Origin: Flavobacteriales bacterium
GTDB lineage: Bacteria; Bacteroidota; Bacteroidia; Flavobacteriales_F; PHOS-HE28
Assembly (NCBI GenBank): GCA_016710685.1
Contig: JADJVC010000001.1
Coordinates: forward strand, 248,001-312,000
Length of the DNA: 64,000 nucleotides
Reading direction: 5' to 3'
Shown: piece by piece, positions 1 to 8,039 of the stretch
Layout: each line of letters starts with the position of its first letter
How positions within the stretch are numbered: the stretch's first letter is position 1
The notes under the pieces: generated by a model
Told to the model about the DNA's origin: nothing
Database searches by the model: none
What the model saw: the letters and a program-made list of their open reading frames with translations, nothing else
Made by a program: the position numbers and the translations under genes

Positions 1-1
1 A

Positions 2-889
2 CTCATCATCCTTACCTCGATCTTTACATGGTTCCTATTCCTGCATTTGCAAGAAGGGAAGATGGAAGACAACATCGCCAGCGTAATGCAGGTGGATGTT
101 TTGCACACCCAAGCACAGCTCGACCCCAGCACCACTGCACTGTACGAACAGGCGCAATTGAAATTGGATGAAGCCACGCCATTGCTGGCGCTCTATCCTA
201 AGATCGGTGCTTCAGGCGTCGCCAAGCGGATCATCCATGACGTGGATCCTACTTTGGACGAAGCCAAGCTTACCAAGGCGATCTCGAAAGGCGACAATTC
301 CTGGATCCGCTACGGGATGATGGTGTTCGCATTGATCTTCATCATCGCGTACGTCTACGTGGAAAAGGTGAAAACGCCCAGCGCGTTCAGCATGGCCAAG
401 ATGTTCAAGCGGCTGCAATTGGTCTCCTCAGCGGCCGTTAGCGTGGGCCATGGCGGCAATGATGCGCAGAAGGTGATGGGCATTATCGCGGCAGCGCTGA
501 TCGCCAACGGGGACATCTCCGATTTCAAGGATATGCCGACTTGGGTCCCGCTGGCGTGCTACACAGCGATCAGTTTGGGCACCTTGAGCGGTGGTTGGAA
601 GATCATCAAGACCATGGGCACACGCATTACCAAGGTGTCTCCATTGGAAGGCGTTTGCGCGGAAAGCGGCGGCGCCATCACCCTGTATCTCACCGAACAG
701 ATGGGCATACCAGTAAGCACCACGCACACCATCACGGGCAGCATCATCGGCGTAGGTGCCACCAAACGGCTTAGCGCAGTTCGTTGGGGTGTTACCATCC
801 GCCTGCTTTGGGCGTGGATCATCACCATTCCGATCAGTGCTTTGCTGGCGGCGTTGGCGTATTGGGGTTGTCACCTCTTGGGACTGTAA
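2..889 (+). CDS. PiT-family inorganic phosphate transporter, 3' part (5' end outside window)
   Basis: The reading frame is open from the first bases of the window, so this is the C-terminal part of a longer inner-membrane protein. The segment carries hydrophobic helices and the PHO4/PiT signature GHGGNDAQK (DNA about 445-471), with a second conserved block around PVSTTHTITGSIIG (about 709-750). PiT proteins import phosphate, usually as a metal-phosphate complex, by H+ or Na+ symport. The soluble segment before the signature (about residues 20-95 of this fragment) would be the central cytoplasmic loop. The protein ends normally at a TAA. The family call is firm; ion specificity cannot be read from the sequence. 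Confidence 0.92.
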   Translation, partial: LIILTSIFTWFLFLHLQEGKMEDNIASVMQVDVLHTQAQLDPSTTALYEQAQLKLDEATPLLALYPKIGASGVAKRIIHDVDPTLDEAKLTKAISKGDNSWIRYGMMVFALIFIIAYVYVEKVKTPSAFSMAKMFKRLQLVSSAAVSVGHGGNDAQKVMGIIAAALIANGDISDFKDMPTWVPLACYTAISLGTLSGGWKIIKTMGTRITKVSPLEGVCAESGGAITLYLTEQMGIPVSTTHTITGSIIGVGATKRLSAVRWGVTIRLLWAWIITIPISALLAALAYWGCHLLGL

Positions 890-1422
890 TCGTATCCTCG
901 CCCACAAATCGGACCGCCGCAAGGCGTCGTCCTGATCGGTGATCCATTTTTTAGCCACAGTTTTCGCCGATTACGCCGATGTTGCATTGCGGGGCGCGGG
1001 CGCGTTGGAAGCACATTGCCTACGGCAAAAAAAACCTGTGCAATCCTGATATGGTGGGACAGGTTCTGTGGACCTTTTTTCACGGCCACGATTCTTGTTT
1101 TGAGCCGCCGATTTCGCCGATTACGCCGATGTTGCATTGCGGGGCGCGGTCGAGTTGCAAACGCATTGCCTACGGCGAAAAATATGTGCAATCCCGCTCT
1201 GGCGGGACAGGTTCTGTGGCTCCCTCATTGAGGTCGGCATTCCGACCGAAGGTCGCATCTGTGTATATCCGAGGGTTTTTCATTGAGGCCGGTATTCATC
1301 TGTGTAATCCGTGTAATCTGTGGCTCTTCAATTAGTGCTCGCATTCCGTCCGACACGTATAGGACCGAAGCATCTATGGCATCTGTGGAGCATTGATGGA
1401 ACTAATACCCGATCTTCGCGCC
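890..1422. repeat. 533-bp spacer built of degenerate repeats
   Basis: I see no gene here. Two direct copies of a unit of about 112 bp lie at 960-1071 and 1108-1219. Both start with TCGCCGATTACGCCGATG, pass through ATTGCCTACGGC and end in GGGACAGGTTCTGTGG. Downstream, TCATTGAGG.CGG.ATTC occurs twice (about 1226 and 1279), followed by nonamer-type ATCTGTG/TAATC repeats up to about 1390, right against recN. Short reading frames across this stretch are by-products of the repeats. Confidence 0.8.
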
Positions 1423-3081
1423 ATGCTCCGGAAGCTCCACGTGCAGAACTATTTACTGATCGATCAGTTGGAGCTGGATCTCGGTGCGGGCCTTACGGTG
1501 ATCACCGGCGAGACCGGCAGCGGCAAGAGCATTTTGATCGGCGCATTGGGATTGCTTTTGGGCGACCGGGCCGAAGGCAACCTGTTGCGGGACGCCGCGA
1601 AGCGCTGCGTAATTGAGCTTGAAGTGGGAGCGGGGCGGGGTTCATCGCCTGCGGCGGAATGGTGCGAACGCAACGGGTTGCCTCTTGAAGAACCGTTGCT
1701 GTTGCGCCGCCAATTGGAACCCGGCGGCCGCTCGCGCGCATTCGTGAACGACACGCCCGTACGCCTGGAGCAGCTCCGCGAATTAGGTGGCTTGCTCGTT
1801 CATGTCCACAGCCAGCACCACACGTTGCTATTGAATTCGCCCGCGTTCCAACTCGGACTCGTGGACCATTTCGCCGGTGAAGGCGGGGAGGTGAAACACA
1901 TTGCGAGCGGCTTTTCCGCATGGCGGAAGGTGAAAGATGAATTGGCCCGGTTGCGCGAAGAAGAACGCAACGCACAAAGTGAACGCGACTACTTGCAGTT
2001 TCAATTCGAAGAGTTGGAAGCCGCACGCTTGGTGGCCGGGGAACAGCCGGAACTGGAGCGTGCTTTGTCGCGAGCGGAAAACGCGGGTGAACTGGCCGGT
2101 GCTTTTCTAGGGATCGAGGAAGGCATCAACGCGGACCGCGGCATCGCGGCGTTGCTGGCCACACTTCGGCAGCACACCTCAAAGGCCGCCCGGCTGGATG
2201 CTGGCGTGCAAGCCTTGGCCGAACGCCTTCAAAGTGCAAGCATTGAGTTGAAGGATATTGCCGAAGAAGCAGCCCGTTTGGCCGGCGAGATCAACCTGGA
2301 CCCCAAAGCAGCCGACCGGCTGCGCGAACGTGCGGACCTGTTGAATCGCCTGGAACAAAAGCACCGCGTGGAAAATGCGGATGCCCTAATCGCTTTGCGC
2401 GACGAGCTGAAGGAGAAGATCGCCCGCATAGGATCCATGGAAACGGCGCTGAAGGAATTGGAACAACGCGAACAAGCCATGGGAGCCGAATGGCTGAAAC
2501 ATGCAGAAGCGCTCAGCACAAAGCGCGCGAAAGCCCTGAAGCCGCTTAGCGCCGAGGTCAGCAAGCAATTGAAGGAGCTGGGCATGCCGCATGCCGTATT
2601 CAACTTCAGCCAAACGCGCACCGAGCCCGCAGCAACCGGCATCGATGCCGTTCGAGCCCTATTCTCCGCCAATAAAGACCGCGCCCCTGAGCCGTTGGAC
2701 AAAGTGGCCAGTGGAGGCGAGCTGGGGCGCGTTATGCTCGCATTGATCGGCTTAGCCGCGGAAAGCAAGGAACTGCCCACGGTGATCTTCGACGAAATTG
2801 ACACCGGTGTAAGCGGTGAAGCAGCCCATCGCGTAGGGACATTGTTGAAGACGATGGCCCGTCAACGCCAAGTGATCGCCATAAGCCACCTGCCGCAGAT
2901 CGCCAGCAAGGCCGACACGCACTTGCTCGTGACCAAAGACCACGAAGCCGAGCACGTGCAAAGCGACATCCGTCCACTGAATGCTGAAGAGCGCGTAAAA
3001 GCCTTGGCCCAAATGCTCAGCGGCAAAAAGCCCGGCAAGGCCGCCTTGGAAAATGCGAAGGAGTTGTTGAAGGCAAAGTGA
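1423..3081 (+). CDS. recN: DNA repair protein RecN
   Basis: A 552-residue SMC-like ATPase that acts in recombinational repair of double-strand breaks. The N-terminal Walker A is GETGSGKS (residues 29-36). A central coiled-coil region rich in Glu, Arg and Leu spans about 160-370. The C-terminal ABC signature is ASGGELGR (about 429-436), with Walker B VIFDEIDTG (about 454-462). I chose the ATG at 1423 because family members begin with M-L-x-x-L-x-V/I-Q-N-Y; in-frame upstream starts (TTG 1393, ATG 1396) lie in the repeat-rich spacer. The length matches the family. fabI follows after 60 bp on the same strand. Confidence 0.95.
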   Translation: MLRKLHVQNYLLIDQLELDLGAGLTVITGETGSGKSILIGALGLLLGDRAEGNLLRDAAKRCVIELEVGAGRGSSPAAEWCERNGLPLEEPLLLRRQLEPGGRSRAFVNDTPVRLEQLRELGGLLVHVHSQHHTLLLNSPAFQLGLVDHFAGEGGEVKHIASGFSAWRKVKDELARLREEERNAQSERDYLQFQFEELEAARLVAGEQPELERALSRAENAGELAGAFLGIEEGINADRGIAALLATLRQHTSKAARLDAGVQALAERLQSASIELKDIAEEAARLAGEINLDPKAADRLRERADLLNRLEQKHRVENADALIALRDELKEKIARIGSMETALKELEQREQAMGAEWLKHAEALSTKRAKALKPLSAEVSKQLKELGMPHAVFNFSQTRTEPAATGIDAVRALFSANKDRAPEPLDKVASGGELGRVMLALIGLAAESKELPTVIFDEIDTGVSGEAAHRVGTLLKTMARQRQVIAISHLPQIASKADTHLLVTKDHEAEHVQSDIRPLNAEERVKALAQMLSGKKPGKAALENAKELLKAK

Positions 3082-3116
3082 ACAGCTAACCGATCCCCAC
3101 ATTCCCCACATCCCCC

Positions 3117-3124
3117 TATCTTCG
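3117..3124 (+). promoter_or_regulatory. Candidate -7 box upstream of fabI (TATCTTCG)
   Basis: It matches seven of eight positions of the Bacteroidota -7 consensus TAnnTTTG and lies 17 bases before the fabI ATG. It suggests fabI can be transcribed independently of recN. I see no clear -33 TTG at the expected distance. Confidence 0.35.
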
Positions 3125-3141
3125 GGCCGAAACAATACACC

Positions 3142-3957
3142 ATGGCACACGGACTATTGAAGGGAAAGCGCGGCATTATCAGCGGTGCGTTGAACGAACA
3201 GAGCATCGCTTGGAAAGTGGCCGAACTGGCGCACGCCGAAGGTGCCACCATCGTGTTGACCAACGCACCCATCGCCATGCGCATGGGCGAGATCAACAAG
3301 CTGGCCGAGGCCACCAACGCCCTCGTCATTGGCGCGGATGCCACCAAGGACGAGGACTTGGTAGCGCTTTTCAACGGTAGCAAGGAGCACCTCGGCGGCG
3401 AATTGGACTTCGTGCTGCACAGCATCGGCATGAGCCCCAATGTGCGCAAAGGCAAAGCCTACGACGACCTCAATTACGACTGGTACCATCAGACCCTGGA
3501 CATCAGCGCCATGAGCTTCCACCGGATGATGCAAGCTGCCAGCAAAACCAATGCACTGGCGGAACATGCCAGCGTGGTGGCGCTCAGCTACATCGCCGCA
3601 CAACGCGTGTTCCCCGGCTACGGAGACATGGCCGATGCCAAAGCATTGCTTGAAAGCATCGGGCGCAGCTGGGGTTATTACCTCGGCATGTCGAAAAAAG
3701 TACGCGTGAACACCGTGAGCCAAAGCCCCACCAAAACCACGGCGGGCGCAGGCATCAAAGGTTTCGGTGGCTTCTTCGGCTTCGCGCAGGAAATGAGCCC
3801 GCTGGGCAACGCCCCTGCTGAAGATTGCGCCGCATACTGCATCAGCCTCTTCAGCGACCTGACCCGCTACGTCACCATGCAGAACCTATTCCACGACGGG
3901 GGCTTCAGCAGCAGCGGTGTCACACCGAAGGTGATGGACCACTTTATGGGGGAGTAG
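3142..3957 (+). CDS. fabI: Enoyl-[acyl-carrier-protein] reductase [NADH] FabI
   Basis: A 271-residue divergent short-chain dehydrogenase that reduces enoyl-ACP in the last step of type II fatty-acid elongation. The N-terminal Rossmann loop is G-x5-S-I-A (GALNEQSIAW, from about residue 15), as in FabI rather than classical SDRs. The catalytic Tyr-x6-Lys is YGDMADAK (Tyr160, Lys167), and the SPTKTTAGAGIKGF stretch is the substrate-binding loop. The ATG at 3142 gives the expected N-terminus. Single gene; convergent with the cupin gene downstream. Confidence 0.96.
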   Translation: MAHGLLKGKRGIISGALNEQSIAWKVAELAHAEGATIVLTNAPIAMRMGEINKLAEATNALVIGADATKDEDLVALFNGSKEHLGGELDFVLHSIGMSPNVRKGKAYDDLNYDWYHQTLDISAMSFHRMMQAASKTNALAEHASVVALSYIAAQRVFPGYGDMADAKALLESIGRSWGYYLGMSKKVRVNTVSQSPTKTTAGAGIKGFGGFFGFAQEMSPLGNAPAEDCAAYCISLFSDLTRYVTMQNLFHDGGFSSSGVTPKVMDHFMGE

Positions 3958-4034
3958 TTGTCAGGTCCCCCGCCAAAGCGCTCTGGCGCCGGCGGGTTGT
4001 CAGGCGCGTTCCCGCGACGTACTGTGCTTGAATT

Positions 4035-4376
4035 CTACTTCAAGAACGCACCATCCACCACCAGCAGCTTTACTGCATTCACGGTGCGCGAGCGGTGTTG
4101 GCTCAACCCATCGGAAACCGCGTAGGAGGATCCTGCCTTCATCACAGTGGTGGATCCATCTTTCAATTCATTGATGAGTTCGCCTTCAAGCACAAAGACC
4201 AAGTGGCCAAGTTCGCACCAGTGGTCCGCGAGGTAGTTCGCACTGTACTCGACCATCCGGATACGCAAGTCGCCAAGTCGCTGGATCTGCATGGTGGCCG
4301 TGCCCGAAGTGCCGTTTACAACAGTGACGGGCACTTGCGCCCATTCGGTGATCTGGAAGGGGATGTGGAGAGGCAT
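4035..4376 (-). CDS. DHCW-motif cupin fold protein
   Basis: A 113-residue small cupin. The motif DHWCELGH (residues 51-58) is the hallmark of the DHCW cupin family, followed by the beta-strand pattern VFVLEGEL and a glycine turn. These proteins are single-domain beta barrels with probable metal binding through the His/Cys cluster; no reaction is established. The 5' part of this gene and its upstream region are duplicated in tandem 297 bp away, where the copy is truncated before the motif. The gene here is complete and convergent with fabI. Confidence 0.8.
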   Translation of the reverse strand: MPLHIPFQITEWAQVPVTVVNGTSGTATMQIQRLGDLRIRMVEYSANYLADHWCELGHLVFVLEGELINELKDGSTTVMKAGSSYAVSDGLSQHRSRTVNAVKLLVVDGAFLK

Positions 4377-4798
4377 GGTACGTCGAAGGTAGCTTTACGT
4401 GGCAGTCCGAAGACTGCTTGAAGCGATCTTGCCTTGATCGACTGAGCAGCCCACCACTCGCCCCGGCCTGTTTCAGCAGGAACTCACTTTATTGTTGGGC
4501 CAGACTGGCGGGAGGGCGGGGTCCGCGAGGTAGTTCGCACTGTACTCGACCATACGGATGCGTAGGTCGCCGAGCTGCTGGATCCTCATAGTGGCGGTGC
4601 CCGAAGTGTCGTTTACAATGGTGATGGGCACATGATCCCATTCGGTAATATGGAAGGGGATGTGTAGAGGCATGGTACGTCGAAGGTAGCTTTACGTGGC
4701 AGTCTGAAGACTGCTTAAGCGATCTTGCCATGATCGACTGAGCAGCCCACCAGTCGCCCCGGCCTGTTTTCAGCAGGAACTCACTTTATTGTTGGGCC
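4223..4798. repeat. Tandem duplication of about 280-bp segments, offset 297 bp
   Basis: Bases 4223-4500 reappear at 4520-4798 with scattered substitutions. The copied piece covers the first half of the cupin gene, its start codon and about 125 bp of upstream DNA. Both copies end with AACTCACTTTATTGTTGGGCC. Each copy contains a perfect hairpin, GCAGTC/GACTGC, at 4402-4417 (loop CGAA) and 4699-4714 (loop TGAA). Confidence 0.85.
4473..4673 (-). pseudogene. Truncated duplicate of the DHCW-motif cupin gene
   Basis: It encodes 66 residues. The first 51 match the neighbouring cupin with few changes (MPLHIPFHITEW... versus MPLHIPFQITEW...). The frame then crosses the duplication junction and runs into unrelated residues before a stop. 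The DHWC metal-site motif and the second half of the barrel are missing, so a working cupin is not expected. Conservation of the frame and the pattern of substitutions suggest the duplication is not very recent. Confidence 0.75.
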
Positions 4799-4862
4799 GG
4801 GAAGACTGGCGGGAGGGAGGGAAGACTGGAGGGAGGGGTGGGAAGACTGGAGGGAGGGGTGG
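4799..4862. repeat. Three-copy minisatellite, about 20-21 bp unit
   Basis: The unit GGGAAGACTGGAGGGAGGGG repeats three times, with small changes in the first copy. It starts exactly where the second copy of the cupin duplication ends, and the same GACTGGCGGGAGGG string sits at the junction of the first copy (about 4502). The region up to about 5094 has no gene. A perfect UUCG-loop hairpin, GAAGTC-TTCG-GACTTC, lies at 4975-4990. Confidence 0.8.
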
Positions 4863-5094
4863 GGATTACCCAATCTCCCGCAAGTCTTCCCGGCTAACCA
4901 AGAATTGCGCTCCAACACAGACAGCCGGGGCGACTTGTGGGTTATGAAATTACTTGCATCCATGCTTTGCTCGTGAAGTCTTCGGACTTCACACAGAAAC
5001 CGTTCAATACTTTACCAATTTCAGCAACCTAAGTTTCCGTCTAACGGCTGGCAATTAACGGAGAAAAAGCAAGTCCCTTGCTCATCCGCACCTC

Positions 5095-5880
5095 TCACCG
5101 CCGCACCACGCTGTACGTGTTCACCGTGTTGCCGGTGTGTACGCGCAGTAGGTAAACGCCTTTGTCGAGGTCGGTAAGGTCGAGCGGGATGCGCACTAGG
5201 CCGGTGGCGTTGCGGTGCTCTTCGTTGCGGACTACTTGGCCGGCGGCGTTCAGCAGTTCCAGGCGGAGGTCTTGCGCTTGGGCCAGTTCCACGGTAAACA
5301 GGGTGGTGCCTTCGGTGGGGTTGGGCGTGATGTTGGCCACGCCGTCTACGAGTTCGCCTGCAAAAATGCCGGTGGTGAAGTCGCCGTAGATAGCACCCGT
5401 TTCATCCACACCGCCCAAGGCGAGGTAGTAGTCGGCGTTGTTCAAGGTGGTCCAAGTGTCGTTCACCATGCTGAATTCGGCGGTGCCGGTAACGGGGATG
5501 GTAGCGATGGTGTACTCCTGTCCCGCGACCCAGTCCGTAGGGATCCACTGCAAGGGGGTAAGGCCGAAACCCACGAAGATCTGGTAGCGCAGGCCGGCAT
5601 CGTCCAGCTCGCTGCCGCTACGGGTAACGGGGATGTAGGTGCTGGCCGGGGCCACCTGCTGAATGGTTCCAAGGTGCGCATCGGTGGCGGCATCCCATCG
5701 GATGGTGAAGACGAGGCTGCTTACCATGCCGTCAAATCCCGCGCTGGGCCGCAGGCGCACATCCAATTGCCCGCTTGTGTTGGGTACCAGGGTGATGTCT
5801 ACCGGAGCGGCGCTGGCTACTGTGGCCATGGCCAGAAAACCGGTTGCGAGGATACTGCGGAAGGTGTGGGAAAGGCGCAT
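5095..5880 (-). CDS. Secreted protein with T9SS type A sorting domain
   Basis: 262 residues from the ATG at 5880, chosen because it starts directly before a signal peptide (MRLSHTFRSILATGFLAMATVASA). The mature N-terminal part is a beta-rich domain of about 150 residues that I cannot assign. The last ~80 residues form a T9SS sorting domain: NITPNPTEGTTLF, then LLNAAGQVV, then LDKGVYLLRVHTG, ending VVRR. The protein is therefore expected to cross the outer membrane through the type IX system. Function is unknown. It lies last in a minus-strand cluster, 92 bp beyond the NUDIX gene. Confidence 0.8.
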   Translation of the reverse strand: MRLSHTFRSILATGFLAMATVASAAPVDITLVPNTSGQLDVRLRPSAGFDGMVSSLVFTIRWDAATDAHLGTIQQVAPASTYIPVTRSGSELDDAGLRYQIFVGFGLTPLQWIPTDWVAGQEYTIATIPVTGTAEFSMVNDTWTTLNNADYYLALGGVDETGAIYGDFTTGIFAGELVDGVANITPNPTEGTTLFTVELAQAQDLRLELLNAAGQVVRNEEHRNATGLVRIPLDLTDLDKGVYLLRVHTGNTVNTYSVVRR

Positions 5881-5972
5881 TTCAGGGAATTTGAATGGTA
5901 AAAGTAGGCTTTTTAGCAAGCGTTGCGCAAATCGGGCCTTGGAGTTCTGCACGATCCTTCGAGGTTAAGCAA

Positions 5973-6590
5973 CTACGGCCTTTCCAACGTTGCGCCCAGC
6001 ACGGCCCGCAGTTCAGCGATCATCAATGCGGTGGCGCCCCATACGGTTTCGCCGTTGAGGTGCCAGTAAGCGGCCATGGCTTGGTGGCCGGTGGCCATTT
6101 GGATGAGCTTGTGTTGGAGTGAAGCGGGGTCCAAAACTTCCCGCAAGGGCACGTGTAACAGTGCGGCCACTTCGCGCGGGTCCGGGCGCAGCCGCCCCAA
6201 ATTTTCAGCCCAACCTACGAAGGGACTTACCACTGTGCGACTGGGGGGAATGAAGACCGACGACAGTGTTCCCACCACTTCAACGCGAGATAGATCGGCT
6301 CCGGTCTCTTCGGCGAATTCCCGCAGGGCAGTGGCTTGCAGGTCGGCATCCTGTGGTTCACGTTTCCCGCCGGGGAAGGCGATCTGGCCACTGTGTACAC
6401 CGGGATAAACCGTGCGCCGCATCAGCAGCAGGTGGTCTTCGCCATTGTATTTATGGAACACGGCCAGCACGGCGCTTTCCTTGGGCGGGGGCGACAATTT
6501 GCGGGCATCCTCCGGCGAATTCCGCGGATAGCCGTTCAGCGCTGCGAAGGCTTCATGGCCCGGCAAGGGGGCAGCCAGTGCCGCTTTCAA
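5973..6590 (-). CDS. NUDIX hydrolase, CoA pyrophosphatase type
   Basis: 205 residues. The segment RRTVYPGVHSGQIAFPGG matches the NuCoA motif of CoA-diphosphatases, and the NUDIX box continues to REFAEETGAD. Such enzymes cleave CoA or oxidised CoA to phosphopantetheine and 3',5'-ADP. A TTG start is inferred, since no in-frame ATG exists between the upstream stop and the conserved domain. It begins 19 bp after the lipoprotein gene, consistent with co-transcription with the signal peptidase cluster. Substrate assignment is by family only. Confidence 0.85.
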   Translation of the reverse strand: MKAALAAPLPGHEAFAALNGYPRNSPEDARKLSPPPKESAVLAVFHKYNGEDHLLLMRRTVYPGVHSGQIAFPGGKREPQDADLQATALREFAEETGADLSRVEVVGTLSSVFIPPSRTVVSPFVGWAENLGRLRPDPREVAALLHVPLREVLDPASLQHKLIQMATGHQAMAAYWHLNGETVWGATALMIAELRAVLGATLERP

Positions 6591-6609
6591 TGCGGTTGAT
6601 GAGCAGGAC

Positions 6610-7092
6610 TCACTTTTTCAGCGCATCAACAAGCTCTTGCGCCTGCTTTTTGTAGGTGTGTGGCCGCGAAAGGATGTAGTGCGCTTGCTTGTCCGCTCTG
6701 GCGGTATCGCCTTCGCAAAGCCAGCACAGGGCGTTGAACCAATCCACTTGGTCCCGGTAGGATTTGTCGGACTGATTTTCCAAAAAGTCGATGTGCATTT
6801 CGGCTTTGTAAGCATCGCCCGCTCCTAAGTTGGCGCTAACGAGGTACATGCGGATGGCGCTGTTGCCGGGGTCGCGGGCTATGGCGCGGTCCAAACCGGT
6901 GATGGCGCCTGCGTAGTCACCGTCGTTGTAAAGTGCCATGGCATCGAGGAAGGGGCCGTTGTCCGGCGTGCGCGCACGGTCCGTGACCATGTCGGGATAA
7001 GGCGTGTAGAATTTTTCGCAGAGCGATGCGGGATCTTTGCTTCCGCAGGCTGAGAGCACCAGCAGTATCAAAATAAAGGGTGACTTACGCAT
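6610..7092 (-). CDS. Lipoprotein with TPR-like helical repeats
   Basis: 160 residues. A lipoprotein signal ends at the lipobox LVLSAC (Cys about residue 16), so the protein is predicted to be membrane-anchored in the periplasm or outer membrane. Residues 50-155 contain helix pairs of TPR type, for example ALYNDGDYAGAITGLDRAIA and AHYILSRPHTYKKQAQELV. It lies 11 bp after lepB. TPR lipoproteins usually act as assembly adaptors; no partner can be named. Confidence 0.7.
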   Translation of the reverse strand: MRKSPFILILLVLSACGSKDPASLCEKFYTPYPDMVTDRARTPDNGPFLDAMALYNDGDYAGAITGLDRAIARDPGNSAIRMYLVSANLGAGDAYKAEMHIDFLENQSDKSYRDQVDWFNALCWLCEGDTARADKQAHYILSRPHTYKKQAQELVDALKK

Positions 7093-7103
7093 GGGTTGCT
7101 TTT

Positions 7104-8039
7104 TCAGTTTGAAAGGGAATGAAAGGTGCGGCTTCCGGGAAGAATGTCACCATTTACGTGGGCATTGAAGAGCACCAGCGTGGCCCGGCCCACAAGGTGG
7201 TCGGCGGGCACGAAACCCCAGTAGCGGCTGTCCGAACTGGCATCGCGGGAATCGCCCAGAACGAAGTAGTAGTTGGCGCGTACGCGGTATTTGCCACTGG
7301 CATCGCCGTTCACGTGCAGCTTGCCGTCCATTACTTCCACGGTGTTGCTTTCGTAGCGGCTGATGATGCGGTCGTACATGGGCAGGTTGAAGGGCGAAAG
7401 GTCCAAGGTGTCGCCGGCAGCGGGAATGCGCAAAGGTCCGTAGTTATCGTTATTCCAAGGCCGGTCCGGGCTGAAGGGGAAGATGTGGTCCGGCGAGCCT
7501 TTCGCATTGGCGCGCGGCGCAAGGCCCGCCACCACGGACATTTTCTCCACGACTGTTGCGAGTCGCATGTTCAGCGGCATATCGATCAGGTCATTGCCCG
7601 GCAAGGAATATCCGTTCGGCAATCCGAGCTTTTCTATTAGCGTATCGGGGTTGTGGCCGGGGCGGAGCCGTACGCTCCAACTGCGGGTTTCACCGGGCCT
7701 TGTGGGCACGGGCATGCCATTGATGAACAGCTCGCCTTTCCGCAATTCCACTACGTCGCCGGGCAGGCCCACGATGCGTTTCACCAGCAAGCGGCGGTTG
7801 AACATGGCGCGGTCGTCCTGCACGGGATCACGCAGCACGGCAATATCACCGCGGTCGAAACCGGTAAATGCAGTCCAGCGTTCCACAAGCAAAAGATCAC
7901 CCGGCAGCAGCGTGGAATACATGCTGGTATTGGCCACGGTGACCCAGCGCACCACGAAGAGATGCAGCGCGCCCAACAAAGCCAGCGCCAACGCCAAGGC
8001 CTTTGCCCATTCGCGCAGCGGGCCCGCAGGCCATTTCAT
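7104..8039 (-). CDS. lepB: Signal peptidase I (S26A)
   Basis: 311 residues with one N-terminal membrane segment (about 12-32). The catalytic Ser lies in NTSMYSTLLPGD (Ser39) and the general-base Lys in LLVKRIVGLPGD (Lys87). The C-terminal box is GDSRDASSDSRYWGFVP. It removes signal peptides on the outer face of the inner membrane. Its ATG overlaps the stop of the larger signal peptidase gene upstream by four bases (8036-8039), so translation is probably coupled. Confidence 0.93.
   Translation of the reverse strand: MKWPAGPLREWAKALALALALLGALHLFVVRWVTVANTSMYSTLLPGDLLLVERWTAFTGFDRGDIAVLRDPVQDDRAMFNRRLLVKRIVGLPGDVVELRKGELFINGMPVPTRPGETRSWSVRLRPGHNPDTLIEKLGLPNGYSLPGNDLIDMPLNMRLATVVEKMSVVAGLAPRANAKGSPDHIFPFSPDRPWNNDNYGPLRIPAAGDTLDLSPFNLPMYDRIISRYESNTVEVMDGKLHVNGDASGKYRVRANYYFVLGDSRDASSDSRYWGFVPADHLVGRATLVLFNAHVNGDILPGSRTFHSLSN

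Noticed and set aside
871..1335. Cys/Arg-rich small frames between the phosphate transporter and recN
   Set aside because: They repeat internally exactly as the DNA repeat does, so they are repeat translations.
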